The translations under genes and the position numbers were made by a program. Positions 1 through 8,783 of a stretch of DNA of 64,000 nucleotides are shown piece by piece. The notes beneath the pieces are model-generated. The model saw only the letters and a list, made by a program, of their open reading frames with translations. It searched no databases and had not been told where the DNA came from. Numbering within the stretch: the stretch's first letter is position 1; each line of letters begins with the position of its first letter. Source of the stretch: Bacteroidales bacterium. GTDB lineage: Bacteria; Bacteroidota; Bacteroidia; Bacteroidales; B18-G4. The stretch is taken from NCBI GenBank assembly GCA_018400295.1, contig JAGYMZ010000008.1, positions 1 through 64,000 on the forward strand, in the 5' to 3' direction.

Positions 1-133
1 TCGCTGAAATATTGAAATGAGCAATTATTTTCATTATCTTGATGCAGCTTAACCATTAGCCCTAACTTACTTATAGGTTGATCTTTATTACCCTATATTT
101 CGACTGGTTGTTTTTTATGGGTACCTTTTGTAT

Positions 134-1264
134 TTATAGATCAAAATCATCCAAAGGGTTCTTGATGTTGCTTAGGCTCTTCATGCTTACCCAGGTGTAT
201 TTTTCAGTGGTCCGGCTGCTTTTGTGGCCCAGTAGCTCTTGTATGTATCTCAAATCTACTCCGGCCTCGAGTAAATGGGTCGCGTAACTGTGACGTAAGC
301 AATGTAAGGTAAATATATGATTTTTTTGAATACGCCCCATGTTCCTGTGGAAAATTTTTGCCAAACTGGTAGCACTGTATGGGGTTCCTGCTTTAGCCCC
401 TTCAAATAGGTATGATTCTGGCCGGTAGATTTTGTAGTAGTTGATGATCATGCCGATCTGCTTGTTGCTTAAAGGTAAAACCCGGTCCTTTTTGCCTTTG
501 CTGTTCCGGATGCTCATGGTCTTTCTTTTCCTGTCAATATCCTGTAGCTTCAAATTGAGCAGTTCGCTTCGCCGTAACCCGCAGGAATAGATCAGGGCCA
601 GGGCGGTTTTGTGCTTCAGGTTTTTGGTGGTCGAAAGCATTTTGTATACAATTTCCTTGTCAATAACCTTTGGAAGAGGTTTTGCTTGCTTTGGCCTGAT
701 CAGGTTCCCTGTGTCCATCCTATGATCGGTATCCCAACGGAAGAACATCTTGATGGCGCTGATCATGATGTTCTGGTAGGAAACGGAATAATTTCCCTTG
801 ATGATGTATTCGTTATTGAAATGTTCTACATCCTTTTCCTGGATATCCCCTGCTTTTTTATCCGCATTGAATAAAAGGAAAACCTTGATGGCATCTGTAT
901 AGGATGTAATGGTGTTTTTACTGTACCTGCGCATTTCCAGCCATTTGATGAATCGGGTCAGCTTGCTGCGCCTTTCTGGTGAAAGTTCACCTCTCAACCG
1001 CCTGTCTTTGGAGGGTTTTGGCTTTTTGGGCGTTTCCCTCAGACGCCTGTCTACCATGATCTGTACCTTATCCGATAGCAGGACCTTGACCCGCTGAAGG
1101 CTTGCCTCGTTTTTGGGCAGATGCCAGCATTTTTCATCGGCGTTCCAGCGGATCCATGGAATGTTATTCCTCAGTTGTTCCTTGATCTTGTAATCGTATG
1201 GGAAAAACAATCCCCATTGAAGAATGCCGTCGATGCGGAGGGCTTTTATGATCATGCGCTTCAT
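134..1264 (-). CDS. Tyrosine recombinase / site-specific integrase with N-terminal HARP-like extension
   Basis: Catalyses DNA strand exchange at specific sites. The 376-residue protein has the full tyrosine-recombinase signature: Arg in CGLRRSEL (R231), HCLRH (H321, R324), the GHKS histidine (H347) and the nucleophile in TEKYTWV (Y356). Residues about 95-185 form the usual SAM-like core-binding domain. Residues about 8-65 are an additional module, with FPYD and a WNADEKCWHLP segment that resembles HARP-type DNA-binding domains (my inference from pattern only). It is longer than plain XerC/XerD (about 300 residues). It lies beside no phage or transposon genes, so it may be a lone chromosomal integrase, an integron-like integrase or the edge of an element that lies left of the window. 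The start was taken at the ATG giving the complete N-terminal module. Confidence 0.88.
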   Translation of the reverse strand: MKRMIIKALRIDGILQWGLFFPYDYKIKEQLRNNIPWIRWNADEKCWHLPKNEASLQRVKVLLSDKVQIMVDRRLRETPKKPKPSKDRRLRGELSPERRSKLTRFIKWLEMRRYSKNTITSYTDAIKVFLLFNADKKAGDIQEKDVEHFNNEYIIKGNYSVSYQNIMISAIKMFFRWDTDHRMDTGNLIRPKQAKPLPKVIDKEIVYKMLSTTKNLKHKTALALIYSCGLRRSELLNLKLQDIDRKRKTMSIRNSKGKKDRVLPLSNKQIGMIINYYKIYRPESYLFEGAKAGTPYSATSLAKIFHRNMGRIQKNHIFTLHCLRHSYATHLLEAGVDLRYIQELLGHKSSRTTEKYTWVSMKSLSNIKNPLDDFDL

Positions 1265-1487
1265 AATAATGCCTTTTATCTTTTATTCCCCGAAACACTG
1301 TTTTGTTCCCATTATTCTGGCAATGGAATGGTAGATATTTGTATGAAAAGACCAACCGGCAATGCATGGAAGTGATCGATCAGGGATGGGTAGGAGACGC
1401 GTCACCGCTCATGGACGGGCCTTTTAGCTGGAAAAACCTTTCCCGCGCTTCGCGCGCTGAAGAAAAAAACCTTCACGCCTTGCAATG

Positions 1488-1610
1488 TCACTTTTTCCTG
1501 TCACGCGTCACTTTCTTTTCCTGGTGCTTCAACGCTACCAAAATGATCCGGTAGGTGATGAATATCAGTACGGGCAGGGATAATAACCATAAGATCTGAC
1601 TGGTATACAT
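1488..1610 (-). CDS. CydX-like single-helix microprotein downstream of cydB
   Basis: A 40-residue open frame starts 12 nt after the cydB stop codon and on the same strand. It begins MYTSQILWLLSLPVL, has one hydrophobic helix (about residues 5-26) and ends in a highly charged Lys/Arg tail. Size, single N-terminal membrane helix, polar C-terminus and position after cydB match CydX/CydS/CbdX-type accessory subunits of cytochrome bd oxidases, which stabilise the haem-bearing core. Sequence identity to E. coli CydX is not evident, so the assignment rests on architecture and context. A short hairpin with a 5-bp CGCGC/GCGCG stem lies downstream at 1444-1456 and might end the operon transcript, though it lacks a clean U-tract. 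Confidence 0.6.
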   Translation of the reverse strand: MYTSQILWLLSLPVLIFITYRIILVALKHQEKKVTRDRKK

Positions 1611-1622
1611 AATGCATGGTTT

Positions 1623-2780
1623 TTAATATGAATGATGTTCATCGCTGATCTCGCCGGAGCTTATCCGTTTTTTGTTGATGGCCCTCCAGGCATACCAGAT
1701 GTATGCCATGACAAACGGAACGAGCAGGGAAACATAGCCCATGGTCGCCAGGGTGTAATGACTGGAAGAGGCGTTGCGGATGGTCAGCGAGCTTTGCAGG
1801 TCGTATACCGACGGGTAAAAGGCGGTGTTGTTGAGACCGGCGGTGAGGAAAAGGCCCAGTACGGTCAGTACGGTCCCACTGCCGCTCATCCAGATGCCCT
1901 TGCGGCCGTGTTTTTCGTAATTCATGGCCGGGAATGCTATGCCGGCCAATACAAGTAGAATGCCTGGCAGGAAGATGCCCATGAGCCAGGGCATCTCAAG
2001 GAAATTGTTGAGGTATTTGTACGGCTCCATAAAAATGTTGCCGGTTTCGGGGTTCACGGCAAAACCTTCCCTGACCAATATGTTTATCAGGAAAAACAGG
2101 AAAAATGCCAGAAAGGGGACAGCATTGCCAATGAGCTTCCGGCGGGCGCGCTCCAGAATGTTGTCTTCGTCAACGTTGTTCATGAAATACAAAATGCCCA
2201 GTACCCGGGCTAAAAAGAATACGGCAAAGCCCAGCGAAAGGTTGACGTAGGTGGCATAGCGTGAAAAATCAAAGGCCAGCTCCAGGCCACGGTAAGGGTT
2301 CATCCATTCGGAAAAATTGTTTTCGGTGATCTGGAAATTGGAACCGGTGAAAAATGTGGCCACGGCCGTGCCGAGCAAAATGGTGCCGAGCAGCCCGTTG
2401 GTGAACAAAAACGTCTCGTAAGTCCGGCTGCCTAAAAAATTCCCCGGCTTGCTCCGGAATTCATAGGAGATGGCCTGGATGATGAAGGCAAATAAAATGA
2501 GTATCCATACCCAGTAAGCCCCGCCGAAACTGGTGGCATAGAACAGGGGGAAGGAGGCAAAAAAAGCGCCCCCGAAAGTCACCAGCGTGGTGAAGGTAAA
2601 TTCCCACTTGCGCCCCAGGGAATTGACCAGGATGGAACGTTCCGTTTTGTTCTTGCCCAATGTATAGATCAGGGTCTGGCCCCCCTGCACGAACATGAGA
2701 AAAACCAGGAGAGACCCGAGCAGGGACACGATAACATACCAGTATTGCTGCAGTGCATAATGCGATAAGGTTTCAAACAT
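1623..2780 (-). CDS. cydB: Cytochrome bd ubiquinol oxidase subunit II
   Basis: Subunit II of the inner-membrane cytochrome bd quinol oxidase, which reduces oxygen to water with electrons from quinol and is typical of microaerobic respiration and oxygen scavenging. The 385-residue protein has eight to nine hydrophobic segments, of which the first (about residues 13-32) is followed by a VQGGQTL segment characteristic of CydB. Its start lies 2 nt after the cydA stop codon, so the two are almost certainly translated from one mRNA. CydB itself binds no haem in the E. coli structure, and the protein is mainly recognised by its topology, length and partner. The next gene is the CydX-like microprotein. 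Confidence 0.96.
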   Translation of the reverse strand: MFETLSHYALQQYWYVIVSLLGSLLVFLMFVQGGQTLIYTLGKNKTERSILVNSLGRKWEFTFTTLVTFGGAFFASFPLFYATSFGGAYWVWILILFAFIIQAISYEFRSKPGNFLGSRTYETFLFTNGLLGTILLGTAVATFFTGSNFQITENNFSEWMNPYRGLELAFDFSRYATYVNLSLGFAVFFLARVLGILYFMNNVDEDNILERARRKLIGNAVPFLAFFLFFLINILVREGFAVNPETGNIFMEPYKYLNNFLEMPWLMGIFLPGILLVLAGIAFPAMNYEKHGRKGIWMSGSGTVLTVLGLFLTAGLNNTAFYPSVYDLQSSLTIRNASSSHYTLATMGYVSLLVPFVMAYIWYAWRAINKKRISSGEISDEHHSY

Positions 2781-2782
2781 GA

Positions 2783-4345
2783 TTATTTTCCTCCGTCTTT
2801 TGGTCCTTTTTTAATTTGTGCAAGCATGATCCTGACCTCGGCTATGGCCAGTATGGTGAAGGTCAGGGCGAACAGCCAAAATGTGATCTGTACGGACGAT
2901 GCTTCGATCTTCGTCACCGCCGCAAGGGTAGGCATAAGATCCTGGATCACCCAGGGCTGCCTTCCCATTTCCGCCAGCAGCCACCCGGCCATGCCGGCGA
3001 TGTAAACCAACGGGATGGTCCATATGGCTACCCGCAGGAACCAGCGCTTTGTCTCAATGGTATCTTTCAGGACCCAAAAGGCGGTGAGGATGAAAACGAT
3101 CAGGAACAGGCCGCCCAGGATGACCATCAGGTGAAAGGAGTAAAAAGCCACCGGTACGCTGGGGATCAGATCGGCCGGGTCGTCGTAATACCCGTAGCCG
3201 AAATTTTTAAAATAGGTGTTTACCCAGTGGGGGTCGTCGAACCGGGCCCTCAGCATGCCGGAACGAACTTCATCGCCGTTGCGGAGGGCTTCCTTGTATT
3301 CCGCCAGGGTGTTGATGGCAACCTTTCCCCGCTTGATGCGCTCGTAATAGGAAATGATGCCCTGGTCCCGGTTGCCCCGGACCAGGTCACGGATGCCTGG
3401 CACAAAGGCGTTGGGATCTAGGAAGGCCATGTAGGAAAGCAGGTTGGGGATCTCTACCTTGAAGGCGAATTCTTTTTCATTCAGTTGGGTCGTGTCCGGA
3501 TCGGGGTTTTGAATGAGCCCGATGACAACAAGGGGGGCATTGTTACGACCCTCATACAGTCCCTCCATGGCAGCGAACTTCATGGGTTGGACCTTGGCGA
3601 TCTCCCGCGCGGATTCGTCGCCTGTGACGATCAGGAAGAGCGACATGATCAGGCCGAAAATGGAAGCGACCAGCATGCTTCGCTTGGCAAACAATACTTC
3701 CCGTTTTTTCAGGATGAACCAGGCGCTGATGCCGATGACAAATATGGCGCCCAGTACATATCCTGAGGAAACGGTGTGCAGGAATTTATTGATCGCCGTG
3801 TTCGAGAACAATACCTCCCAGAAATTGCCCATCTCGTTCCGGGCCGTGTCGGGATTGAACCGCATGCCTGTCGGATTCTGCATCCAGGCATTGGCTACCA
3901 GGATCCATAAGGCCGAGAGACTGGCGCCGACGGCTACCAGCCAGGTGGATACCAGATGAAAACGCTTGCTGACCTTTTCCCAGCCGAAAAACATCACGGC
4001 TACAAAGGTGGACTCCAGAAAAAAGGCCATGATGCCTTCAATGGCCAGCGGGGCACCGAAAATATCCCCGACGAACCAGGAATAGTTCGACCAGTTGGTG
4101 CCGAATTCAAACTCGAGTATGAGCCCGGTGGCTACCCCGATGGCAAAGTTGACGGCAAACAGGATCATCCAGAACTTGGTGATCCGCTTCCACTCCGGGT
4201 TGCCGGTCCTTACGTAAATGGTCTCCATGATGGCCATGATGAACGACAGCCCAAGGGTAAGGGGTACAAAGACCCAATGGAACATGGCTGTCAATCCAAA
4301 TTGTAACCGCGACCAATTGACTAATGCAAGGTCAATGTTTTCCAT
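2783..4345 (-). CDS. cydA: Cytochrome bd ubiquinol oxidase subunit I
   Basis: Haem-bearing subunit of cytochrome bd oxidase in the inner membrane. The 520-residue protein carries the expected ligands and motifs: H23 in FHWVFVPLTLG (haem b595 or d ligand), E103 and E111 in the EGIMAFFLES helix, H190 in KFLHTVSSGY and M407 in FHLMVILGG (haem b558 ligands), the quinol-loop motif KVQPMKFAAMEG, and the WLLAEMGRQPW signature. The quinol loop has the short form. The start codon overlaps the end of the DUF4492 gene by 14 nt, which suggests translational coupling. It is the second gene of a four-gene operon with DUF4492, cydB and a CydX-like microprotein. Confidence 0.98.
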   Translation of the reverse strand: MENIDLALVNWSRLQFGLTAMFHWVFVPLTLGLSFIMAIMETIYVRTGNPEWKRITKFWMILFAVNFAIGVATGLILEFEFGTNWSNYSWFVGDIFGAPLAIEGIMAFFLESTFVAVMFFGWEKVSKRFHLVSTWLVAVGASLSALWILVANAWMQNPTGMRFNPDTARNEMGNFWEVLFSNTAINKFLHTVSSGYVLGAIFVIGISAWFILKKREVLFAKRSMLVASIFGLIMSLFLIVTGDESAREIAKVQPMKFAAMEGLYEGRNNAPLVVIGLIQNPDPDTTQLNEKEFAFKVEIPNLLSYMAFLDPNAFVPGIRDLVRGNRDQGIISYYERIKRGKVAINTLAEYKEALRNGDEVRSGMLRARFDDPHWVNTYFKNFGYGYYDDPADLIPSVPVAFYSFHLMVILGGLFLIVFILTAFWVLKDTIETKRWFLRVAIWTIPLVYIAGMAGWLLAEMGRQPWVIQDLMPTLAAVTKIEASSVQITFWLFALTFTILAIAEVRIMLAQIKKGPKDGGK

Positions 4346-4568
4346 AATCGTTGCTGGGTTTGGTTAATTCTTCAATGACATGATCGCTTCGCTCCTGATC
4401 GGTGTCGAAATTGGTGTTCAAAAAATTGGGAAAGAAAAACAGGCGGAATATGACAAACATGATGAATAGCTTGATCAGGATGATCATCCATAGGGTCCGG
4501 CCTATGGTCATGCTGCGAAAACCCTCATAATAAAAGTAAAATACCCGCTGAAAGATGTTCTTCTTCAC
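4332..4568 (-). CDS. DUF4492 family small membrane protein, cyd operon leader gene
   Basis: Small protein of 78 residues if translated from the GTG at 4568 (VKKNIFQRVFYFYYEGF). It has the DUF4492 hallmarks: an aromatic N-terminal FYFYYEGFRSMT segment, one membrane helix (TLWMIILIKLFIMFVIF) and an FFFPNFL motif, then a charged tail. DUF4492 genes are known to sit in front of cydA in Bacteroidota, and here the frame overlaps cydA by 14 nt. The function is unknown; the position implies a role in assembly, stability or regulation of cytochrome bd. An upstream extension of the open frame is possible, but it has no better start codon. Confidence 0.82.
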   Translation of the reverse strand: MKKNIFQRVFYFYYEGFRSMTIGRTLWMIILIKLFIMFVIFRLFFFPNFLNTNFDTDQERSDHVIEELTKPSNDYGKH

Positions 4569-4629
4569 TGTTAAATGGTTAAAACTGCAGGATAAAATTA
4601 TCAAATATCATGTATCCAGAAACCTGAAT

Positions 4630-4643
4630 ATATAAATTTATAT
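4630..4643. promoter_or_regulatory. AT-only 14-bp palindrome upstream of the cyd operon
   Basis: A perfect palindrome, ATATAAATTTATAT, lies about 62 nt upstream of the DUF4492 start, inside the short gap between the cyd operon and the TPM gene. The surrounding sequence is also AT-rich (a second near-copy, AATATAAATTATA, follows at about 4646). It could be an operator or simply promoter-region AT content. It does not match the FNR consensus. Confidence 0.2.
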
Positions 4644-4705
4644 CCAATATAAATTATACCACGGCAACGGGATCCGCGGTCCGGAGAGCATGTGCGAACA
4701 AAGCT

Positions 4706-5503
4706 TTACCAGCTTCCGCCGGCTCCGCCACCGCCAAAGCTGCCGCCCCCGAAACCACCGAAGCTGCCGCCTCCGCCAAAACCGCCGCCCGTGGAACCCC
4801 ACCCGCCGGAAGAACGTCCGCCCATGCTGCTTCCAAGCCAAAAGGCCGTCCAGAGCGGAACGTGATGGCCAAGGGTCTGGGACCTCCTGCGGGCGGAAAG
4901 CCGGATCAGCAAGTATATGGCAATGATTATAATGAAGGGTAGCAGATAGGCCAGGGGGGAAGGGCCTGTTTGATTGGCATATTCGTCCGCGGAAAATTCG
5001 CCGGCGGCCAGCGACATCAATACACCGCTTGCTTTTTTTAGTCCCGCATAATAGTCCCCCTTCTTGAATTCCGGGATCATTTCATGATCAATGATGCGGT
5101 TGGCTATGGCATCGGGAATGGCCCCTTCCAGTCCGTACCCGGTGGCTATCCAGACTTCCCCTTTTTGGTTGCCCTGCCTGGGCTTCAGGACGATCACAAT
5201 GCCGTTGTCGAACCCGGCCTGTCCAACACCCCACTGCTCACCGATCCTGTCGGCAAATTCTGCTTTGTATATGCCGTTGAAGGAATTCACAATGACGATG
5301 GCGATCTGGTTGGATGTGGTATCGCTGAAACGGACCAGCGTATTTTCAAGGGATCGTATTTCAGGGCCGGTCAGGGTGTTGGTAAAATCATTGACCAGCC
5401 GTGGAGGGGAAGGCCGCTCTGGAATATCCTGCGCTGGCAGATATCCTGAAAAAAACAGGGCAAATGAAATGAGCAAGGGAAGGGTTTTTTTCAATGGTTT
5501 CAT
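4706..5503 (-). CDS. TPM-domain membrane protein with glycine-rich C-terminus (YgcG family)
   Basis: Envelope protein of 265 residues from the preferred ATG at 5503, which begins with a signal peptide (MKPLKKTLPLLISFALFF, cleavage near YLPAQD). A TPM domain (TLP18.3/Psb32/MOLO-1 fold) follows at about residues 30-165, with the typical VNDFTNTLT and ATGYGLEGAIPD segments. Then come one membrane helix (PFIIIIAIYLLI) and a Gly/Ser-rich tail ending in GGAGGSW, usual for this family. TPM proteins are linked to membrane-complex maintenance, but their molecular role in bacteria is unsettled. It is the last gene of a LemA-TPM-TPM operon, and its start lies 10 nt after the preceding TPM gene. Confidence 0.85.
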   Translation of the reverse strand: MKPLKKTLPLLISFALFFSGYLPAQDIPERPSPPRLVNDFTNTLTGPEIRSLENTLVRFSDTTSNQIAIVIVNSFNGIYKAEFADRIGEQWGVGQAGFDNGIVIVLKPRQGNQKGEVWIATGYGLEGAIPDAIANRIIDHEMIPEFKKGDYYAGLKKASGVLMSLAAGEFSADEYANQTGPSPLAYLLPFIIIIAIYLLIRLSARRRSQTLGHHVPLWTAFWLGSSMGGRSSGGWGSTGGGFGGGGSFGGFGGGSFGGGGAGGSW

Positions 5504-5513
5504 AAGCAAAGAT

Positions 5514-5960
5514 TTATTGGGATCCAAAGGAGATGTCATCCGGCAGTTCGTTTACATCGTCGGTTTGATACGGGAAATGTTTCTTCAGGAACCGACTGGT
5601 GATGGTGATGCCCTCTACGAGCCCTTCGGTAAAACGGCCCTCCCTGAAATGGTTCAGCATCTTGTTTTTCAGGTCCTCCCAAAAATCATCCGGGACCACC
5701 TCGTTGATGCCTTTGTCGCCGATGACCGCAAACTTCCGGTTTTTAACCGCCAGATAAAAAAGGACGCCGTTGCGCAATGCTGTCTGGTTGATCTTTAATT
5801 TGTCGAAAATATAGGCCGCCCGGTCCAGCACTTCCCCTTCGCACACATTTTCAATATGTACCCGGATCTCACCGGAGGTGTCCAGCTCTGCATTCAATAT
5901 TGCTTGCTTGATCGCTTCCTTTTGTGCTTTGGTAAAAAAGCTTCTGGCTGTTTTTTCCAT
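5514..5960 (-). CDS. TPM-domain protein without signal peptide
   Basis: A 148-residue protein that is essentially one TPM domain. It has TSGEIRVHIENVC near the start, an AAYIFDKLKINQT segment, AVIGDKGINEVVPD and a C-terminal helix-rich FREGRFTEGLVEG segment. Unlike the neighbouring TPM protein it has no signal peptide or membrane helix, so it should be cytoplasmic or peripheral. It lies between lemA and the membrane-bound TPM gene on one strand, an arrangement common in Bacteroidota. The LemA/TPM set is generally assumed to act together at the membrane; the exact function is not known. Confidence 0.85.
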   Translation of the reverse strand: MEKTARSFFTKAQKEAIKQAILNAELDTSGEIRVHIENVCEGEVLDRAAYIFDKLKINQTALRNGVLFYLAVKNRKFAVIGDKGINEVVPDDFWEDLKNKMLNHFREGRFTEGLVEGITITSRFLKKHFPYQTDDVNELPDDISFGSQ

Positions 5961-6013
5961 AATGTGGTTGGTTTTCAGACAACTTATGTAAGCCGGTTTG
6001 TATAATTAAACGG

Positions 6014-6616
6014 TTAAAACTGAACATCCGGTACTTCTTCGGCACCCGTATCGGCTTCAAAGTAGGGCTTTGGCTCAAAACCATAGATCCCGGCGAAGAT
6101 GTTTTGGGGGAATTTCTTCATGTAGGTATTGTAAAAGCGGGTTACTTCGTTGAACTTCCTTCGCTCGTTGGCTATCCGGTTTTCAGTGCCTTCAAGCTGT
6201 GCCTGCAGGTCCAGGAAATTCTGGTTGGCCTTCAGCTCCGGGTACCGTTCTACAACAACCATGAGCCTCGATAAGGCACCGGATAGCCCCTCCTGCGCAT
6301 TCTGGAACTGCTGCAGGTTGTTTTCATTCAGGTTTTCCGGGTCTATGTTCACGGATGTGGCTTTGGAGCGTGCCTCGATGACATCGGTCAGGGTCTGCTG
6401 TTCAAAATCCGCATAGCCCTTTACCGTGTTGACCAGATTGGGGATCAGGTCGGCCCTGCGCTGGTATACGTTTTCCACCTGGGACCATTTTTCAGACACA
6501 CGCTCTTCATAGGTTATCATACGGTTGTATTTCCCGATCCCTATCAAAAAAAGGATGCCGCCCACAATGATGATGAAGCCGAGCAGGCCGGCCAGTGCAA
6601 TGATCGTTTTTTTCAT
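6014..6616 (-). CDS. lemA: LemA family membrane protein
   Basis: A 200-residue protein with one N-terminal membrane helix (residues about 5-28, LAGLLGFIIIVGGILFLIGI) and a long helical periplasmic or cytoplasmic bundle. It contains the family signature YNRMITYEERVSEKWSQVEN, then RRADLIPNLVNTVKGYA and a C-terminal RRKFNEVTRFYNTY segment. LemA proteins are conserved across bacteria, and their function is poorly defined. It is the first gene of a three-gene operon with two TPM proteins, a linkage seen in many Bacteroidota. The length is normal for the family. Confidence 0.93.
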   Translation of the reverse strand: MKKTIIALAGLLGFIIIVGGILFLIGIGKYNRMITYEERVSEKWSQVENVYQRRADLIPNLVNTVKGYADFEQQTLTDVIEARSKATSVNIDPENLNENNLQQFQNAQEGLSGALSRLMVVVERYPELKANQNFLDLQAQLEGTENRIANERRKFNEVTRFYNTYMKKFPQNIFAGIYGFEPKPYFEADTGAEEVPDVQF

Positions 6617-6662
6617 GGTTGCTGTTTTAACACAGATACGAAGATAATATTTTTATACGCCG

Positions 6663-8570
6663 TTAATCAATAATATGTATGCTCCGCTGGATGAACGCGC
6701 TCAGGTCCTTGCCCCGGAGCAAATTCTGGGACAGCAGGGCCAGGTCATAGATCTGCTTTACCAGCTTGTTTTGCTTTTCTTCGTGTTCTTCGTTCAGGAT
6801 TTTGGTCAACAGCGGGTTGTTCCCGTTGACAATCAGGTTCATCTGGTCGGGCAGGTTGTCCATTCCCATCATGCCGCCGCCACCCAGCGCTGACATGTCT
6901 TTCATCCGTCGCATGAATTCCGGGCGGGTGATCATCATGGGAAGCTCCGATTCACTCAGGTTCTCAAACTTAACGGTGAATCTATCCTTGTCTATGTTCT
7001 TTTCAACGATCTCTTTGAGTTTGTCCTTCTCTTTGTCATCCAGTTTGGACGGCGCTTCCTCTTCCTTGTTGATGAGGTTGTCCGCGGTGTCGGAATCCAC
7101 CCGCTTGAAGGAGGTTTTGTCCATCTTTTGCTCCAGTGTGTTGATGTAATGATTATCCAGTACCCCGTCCAAAAGCAATACATCATAGCCTTTTTCCTCC
7201 GCGCTTTCGATGAAGGTGTGCTGGTCCTGCTCGTCGGTGGTGTACAGGTATACCAGCTGCTTATCCTTGTCGGTCTGGTTTTTCTTTATATGTTTTTTGT
7301 ATTCATCCAGAGTGAAATACGTGCCCTTGGTATTTTTTACAAGGGCAAATTTAATGGCCCGGTCGTAGAATTTTTCCTCGCTGATCATGCCGTATTCTAT
7401 AAATACCCTGATGTCATCCCATTTCGACTCAAAATTTTTGCGGTCTTTCCTGAATAGCTCTTCCAGTTTGTCGGCTACCTTGCGCATGATGTAATTGGAT
7501 ATTTTTTTTACACTGGCATCGCTTTGCAAATATGATCTGGAAACATTCAGCGGGATGTCCGGTGAATCAATCACGCCGTGCAGCAAGGTCAGGAAATCGG
7601 GTACGATCCCCTCCACGGAGTCGGTTACAAATACCTGGTTGCTGTACAACTGGATCTTGTCTCTTTGCACCTCAATGTTTTTCTTTACCTTGGGGAAGTA
7701 TAGGATGCCCGTCAGGTTGAACGGATAGTCCACATTCAGATGGATCTGGAACAGGGGCTCGTCAAAACTCATCGGGTAAAGCTCCCGGTAGAATTTTTTA
7801 TAATCTTCTCCGGTGCATTCTGTGGGCGGTTTTTTCCACAGGGGATCGGTATTGTTGATGATCCTGGGTTTCTCAACTTCTTTGGTTTTCTCCTTGCCAT
7901 CCTTGTCTTTTTCCCCTTCCACTTTTTCCTGTACTTTTTCCGTTCCGAATTGTATGGGCACCGGAAGGAAACGGGAATATTTCTTCAGCAGTTCCAGGAT
8001 GCGGTATTCTTCCAGGAATTCAGCGGATTCTTTATCAATGTGGACGATCACTTCTGTGCCGCGGTCTTTCTTGTCGATCTCCGTCATGGTGTACTCCGGG
8101 CTTCCGTCGCATTCCCATTTCACCGCTTTGGTCTGGCCGCCCTTTTTATACGTCTTGGTAAGTATCTCAACCTTGTTGGCCACCATAAACGTAGAATAAA
8201 AACCCAGTCCGAAATGCCCGATAATGGCGTTTCGTTCGGCTTCGGATTTGGTCTTGAATTTTTTCACGAATTCCTCGGCGCTGGAAAAAGCGACTTCATT
8301 GATGTATTTGTTGATTTCCTCGGCATTCATTCCTATCCCGCGGTCCCTGACCGTTATGGTGCCTTTTTTCTTGTCCGCTTCTACCTGGATGGTCAAATCA
8401 CCCATCTCTTCGTTGTATTTTCCGATGGATGCCAGGGTCTTTAATTTCTGGGTGGCATCTACGGCATTGGAAATAAGCTCCCTCAGGAAAATTTCATGGT
8501 CCGAGTATAAAAACTTCTTGATGATCGGGAAAATGTTCTCGGTTTGAACGTTTATCTTGCCACTTTGCAT
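6663..8570 (-). CDS. htpG: Molecular chaperone HtpG (bacterial Hsp90)
   Basis: ATP-dependent Hsp90 chaperone of the cytoplasm. From the ATG at 8570 it has 635 residues and starts MQSGKINVQTENIFP, which is where HtpG proteins normally begin; the longer open frame has no support. The N-terminal GHKL ATPase shows the expected motifs: ELISNAVDA, DRGIGMNAEEI and GHFGLGFYS. The middle domain has SREDIPLNVSRS-like text (SPDIPLNVSRSYLQ) and the C-terminal dimerisation region is complete. A Lys/Glu-rich linker (about residues 215-240) separates the N and middle domains. The gene stands alone, with a divergent small membrane-protein gene upstream and lemA downstream. Confidence 0.97.
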   Translation of the reverse strand: MQSGKINVQTENIFPIIKKFLYSDHEIFLRELISNAVDATQKLKTLASIGKYNEEMGDLTIQVEADKKKGTITVRDRGIGMNAEEINKYINEVAFSSAEEFVKKFKTKSEAERNAIIGHFGLGFYSTFMVANKVEILTKTYKKGGQTKAVKWECDGSPEYTMTEIDKKDRGTEVIVHIDKESAEFLEEYRILELLKKYSRFLPVPIQFGTEKVQEKVEGEKDKDGKEKTKEVEKPRIINNTDPLWKKPPTECTGEDYKKFYRELYPMSFDEPLFQIHLNVDYPFNLTGILYFPKVKKNIEVQRDKIQLYSNQVFVTDSVEGIVPDFLTLLHGVIDSPDIPLNVSRSYLQSDASVKKISNYIMRKVADKLEELFRKDRKNFESKWDDIRVFIEYGMISEEKFYDRAIKFALVKNTKGTYFTLDEYKKHIKKNQTDKDKQLVYLYTTDEQDQHTFIESAEEKGYDVLLLDGVLDNHYINTLEQKMDKTSFKRVDSDTADNLINKEEEAPSKLDDKEKDKLKEIVEKNIDKDRFTVKFENLSESELPMMITRPEFMRRMKDMSALGGGGMMGMDNLPDQMNLIVNGNNPLLTKILNEEHEEKQNKLVKQIYDLALLSQNLLRGKDLSAFIQRSIHIID

Positions 8571-8783
8571 ATGTATAAGTTTTATGTTTAACTCAGACTT
8601 AGCAAAGGGTATGCCAGGAGGCCCGGTGTGACAAAATGGCAATTGCAGATGTCCGGTTTCTTATTGCAGACATACGATGTTTTTTGCGAAAGATTCTTTT
8701 CTCGTATATTTTTTATATATTCGGTAAAAAATTCCGTTTCCAGGAAAACCATAACCATAATATTCATTCTTAATACGTTCATC

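Noticed and set aside
1-133. Possible attC or att site near the left edge, next to the integrase
   Set aside because: One GCTTAAC-like core was seen, but no matching partner core or hairpin; not enough to call a site.
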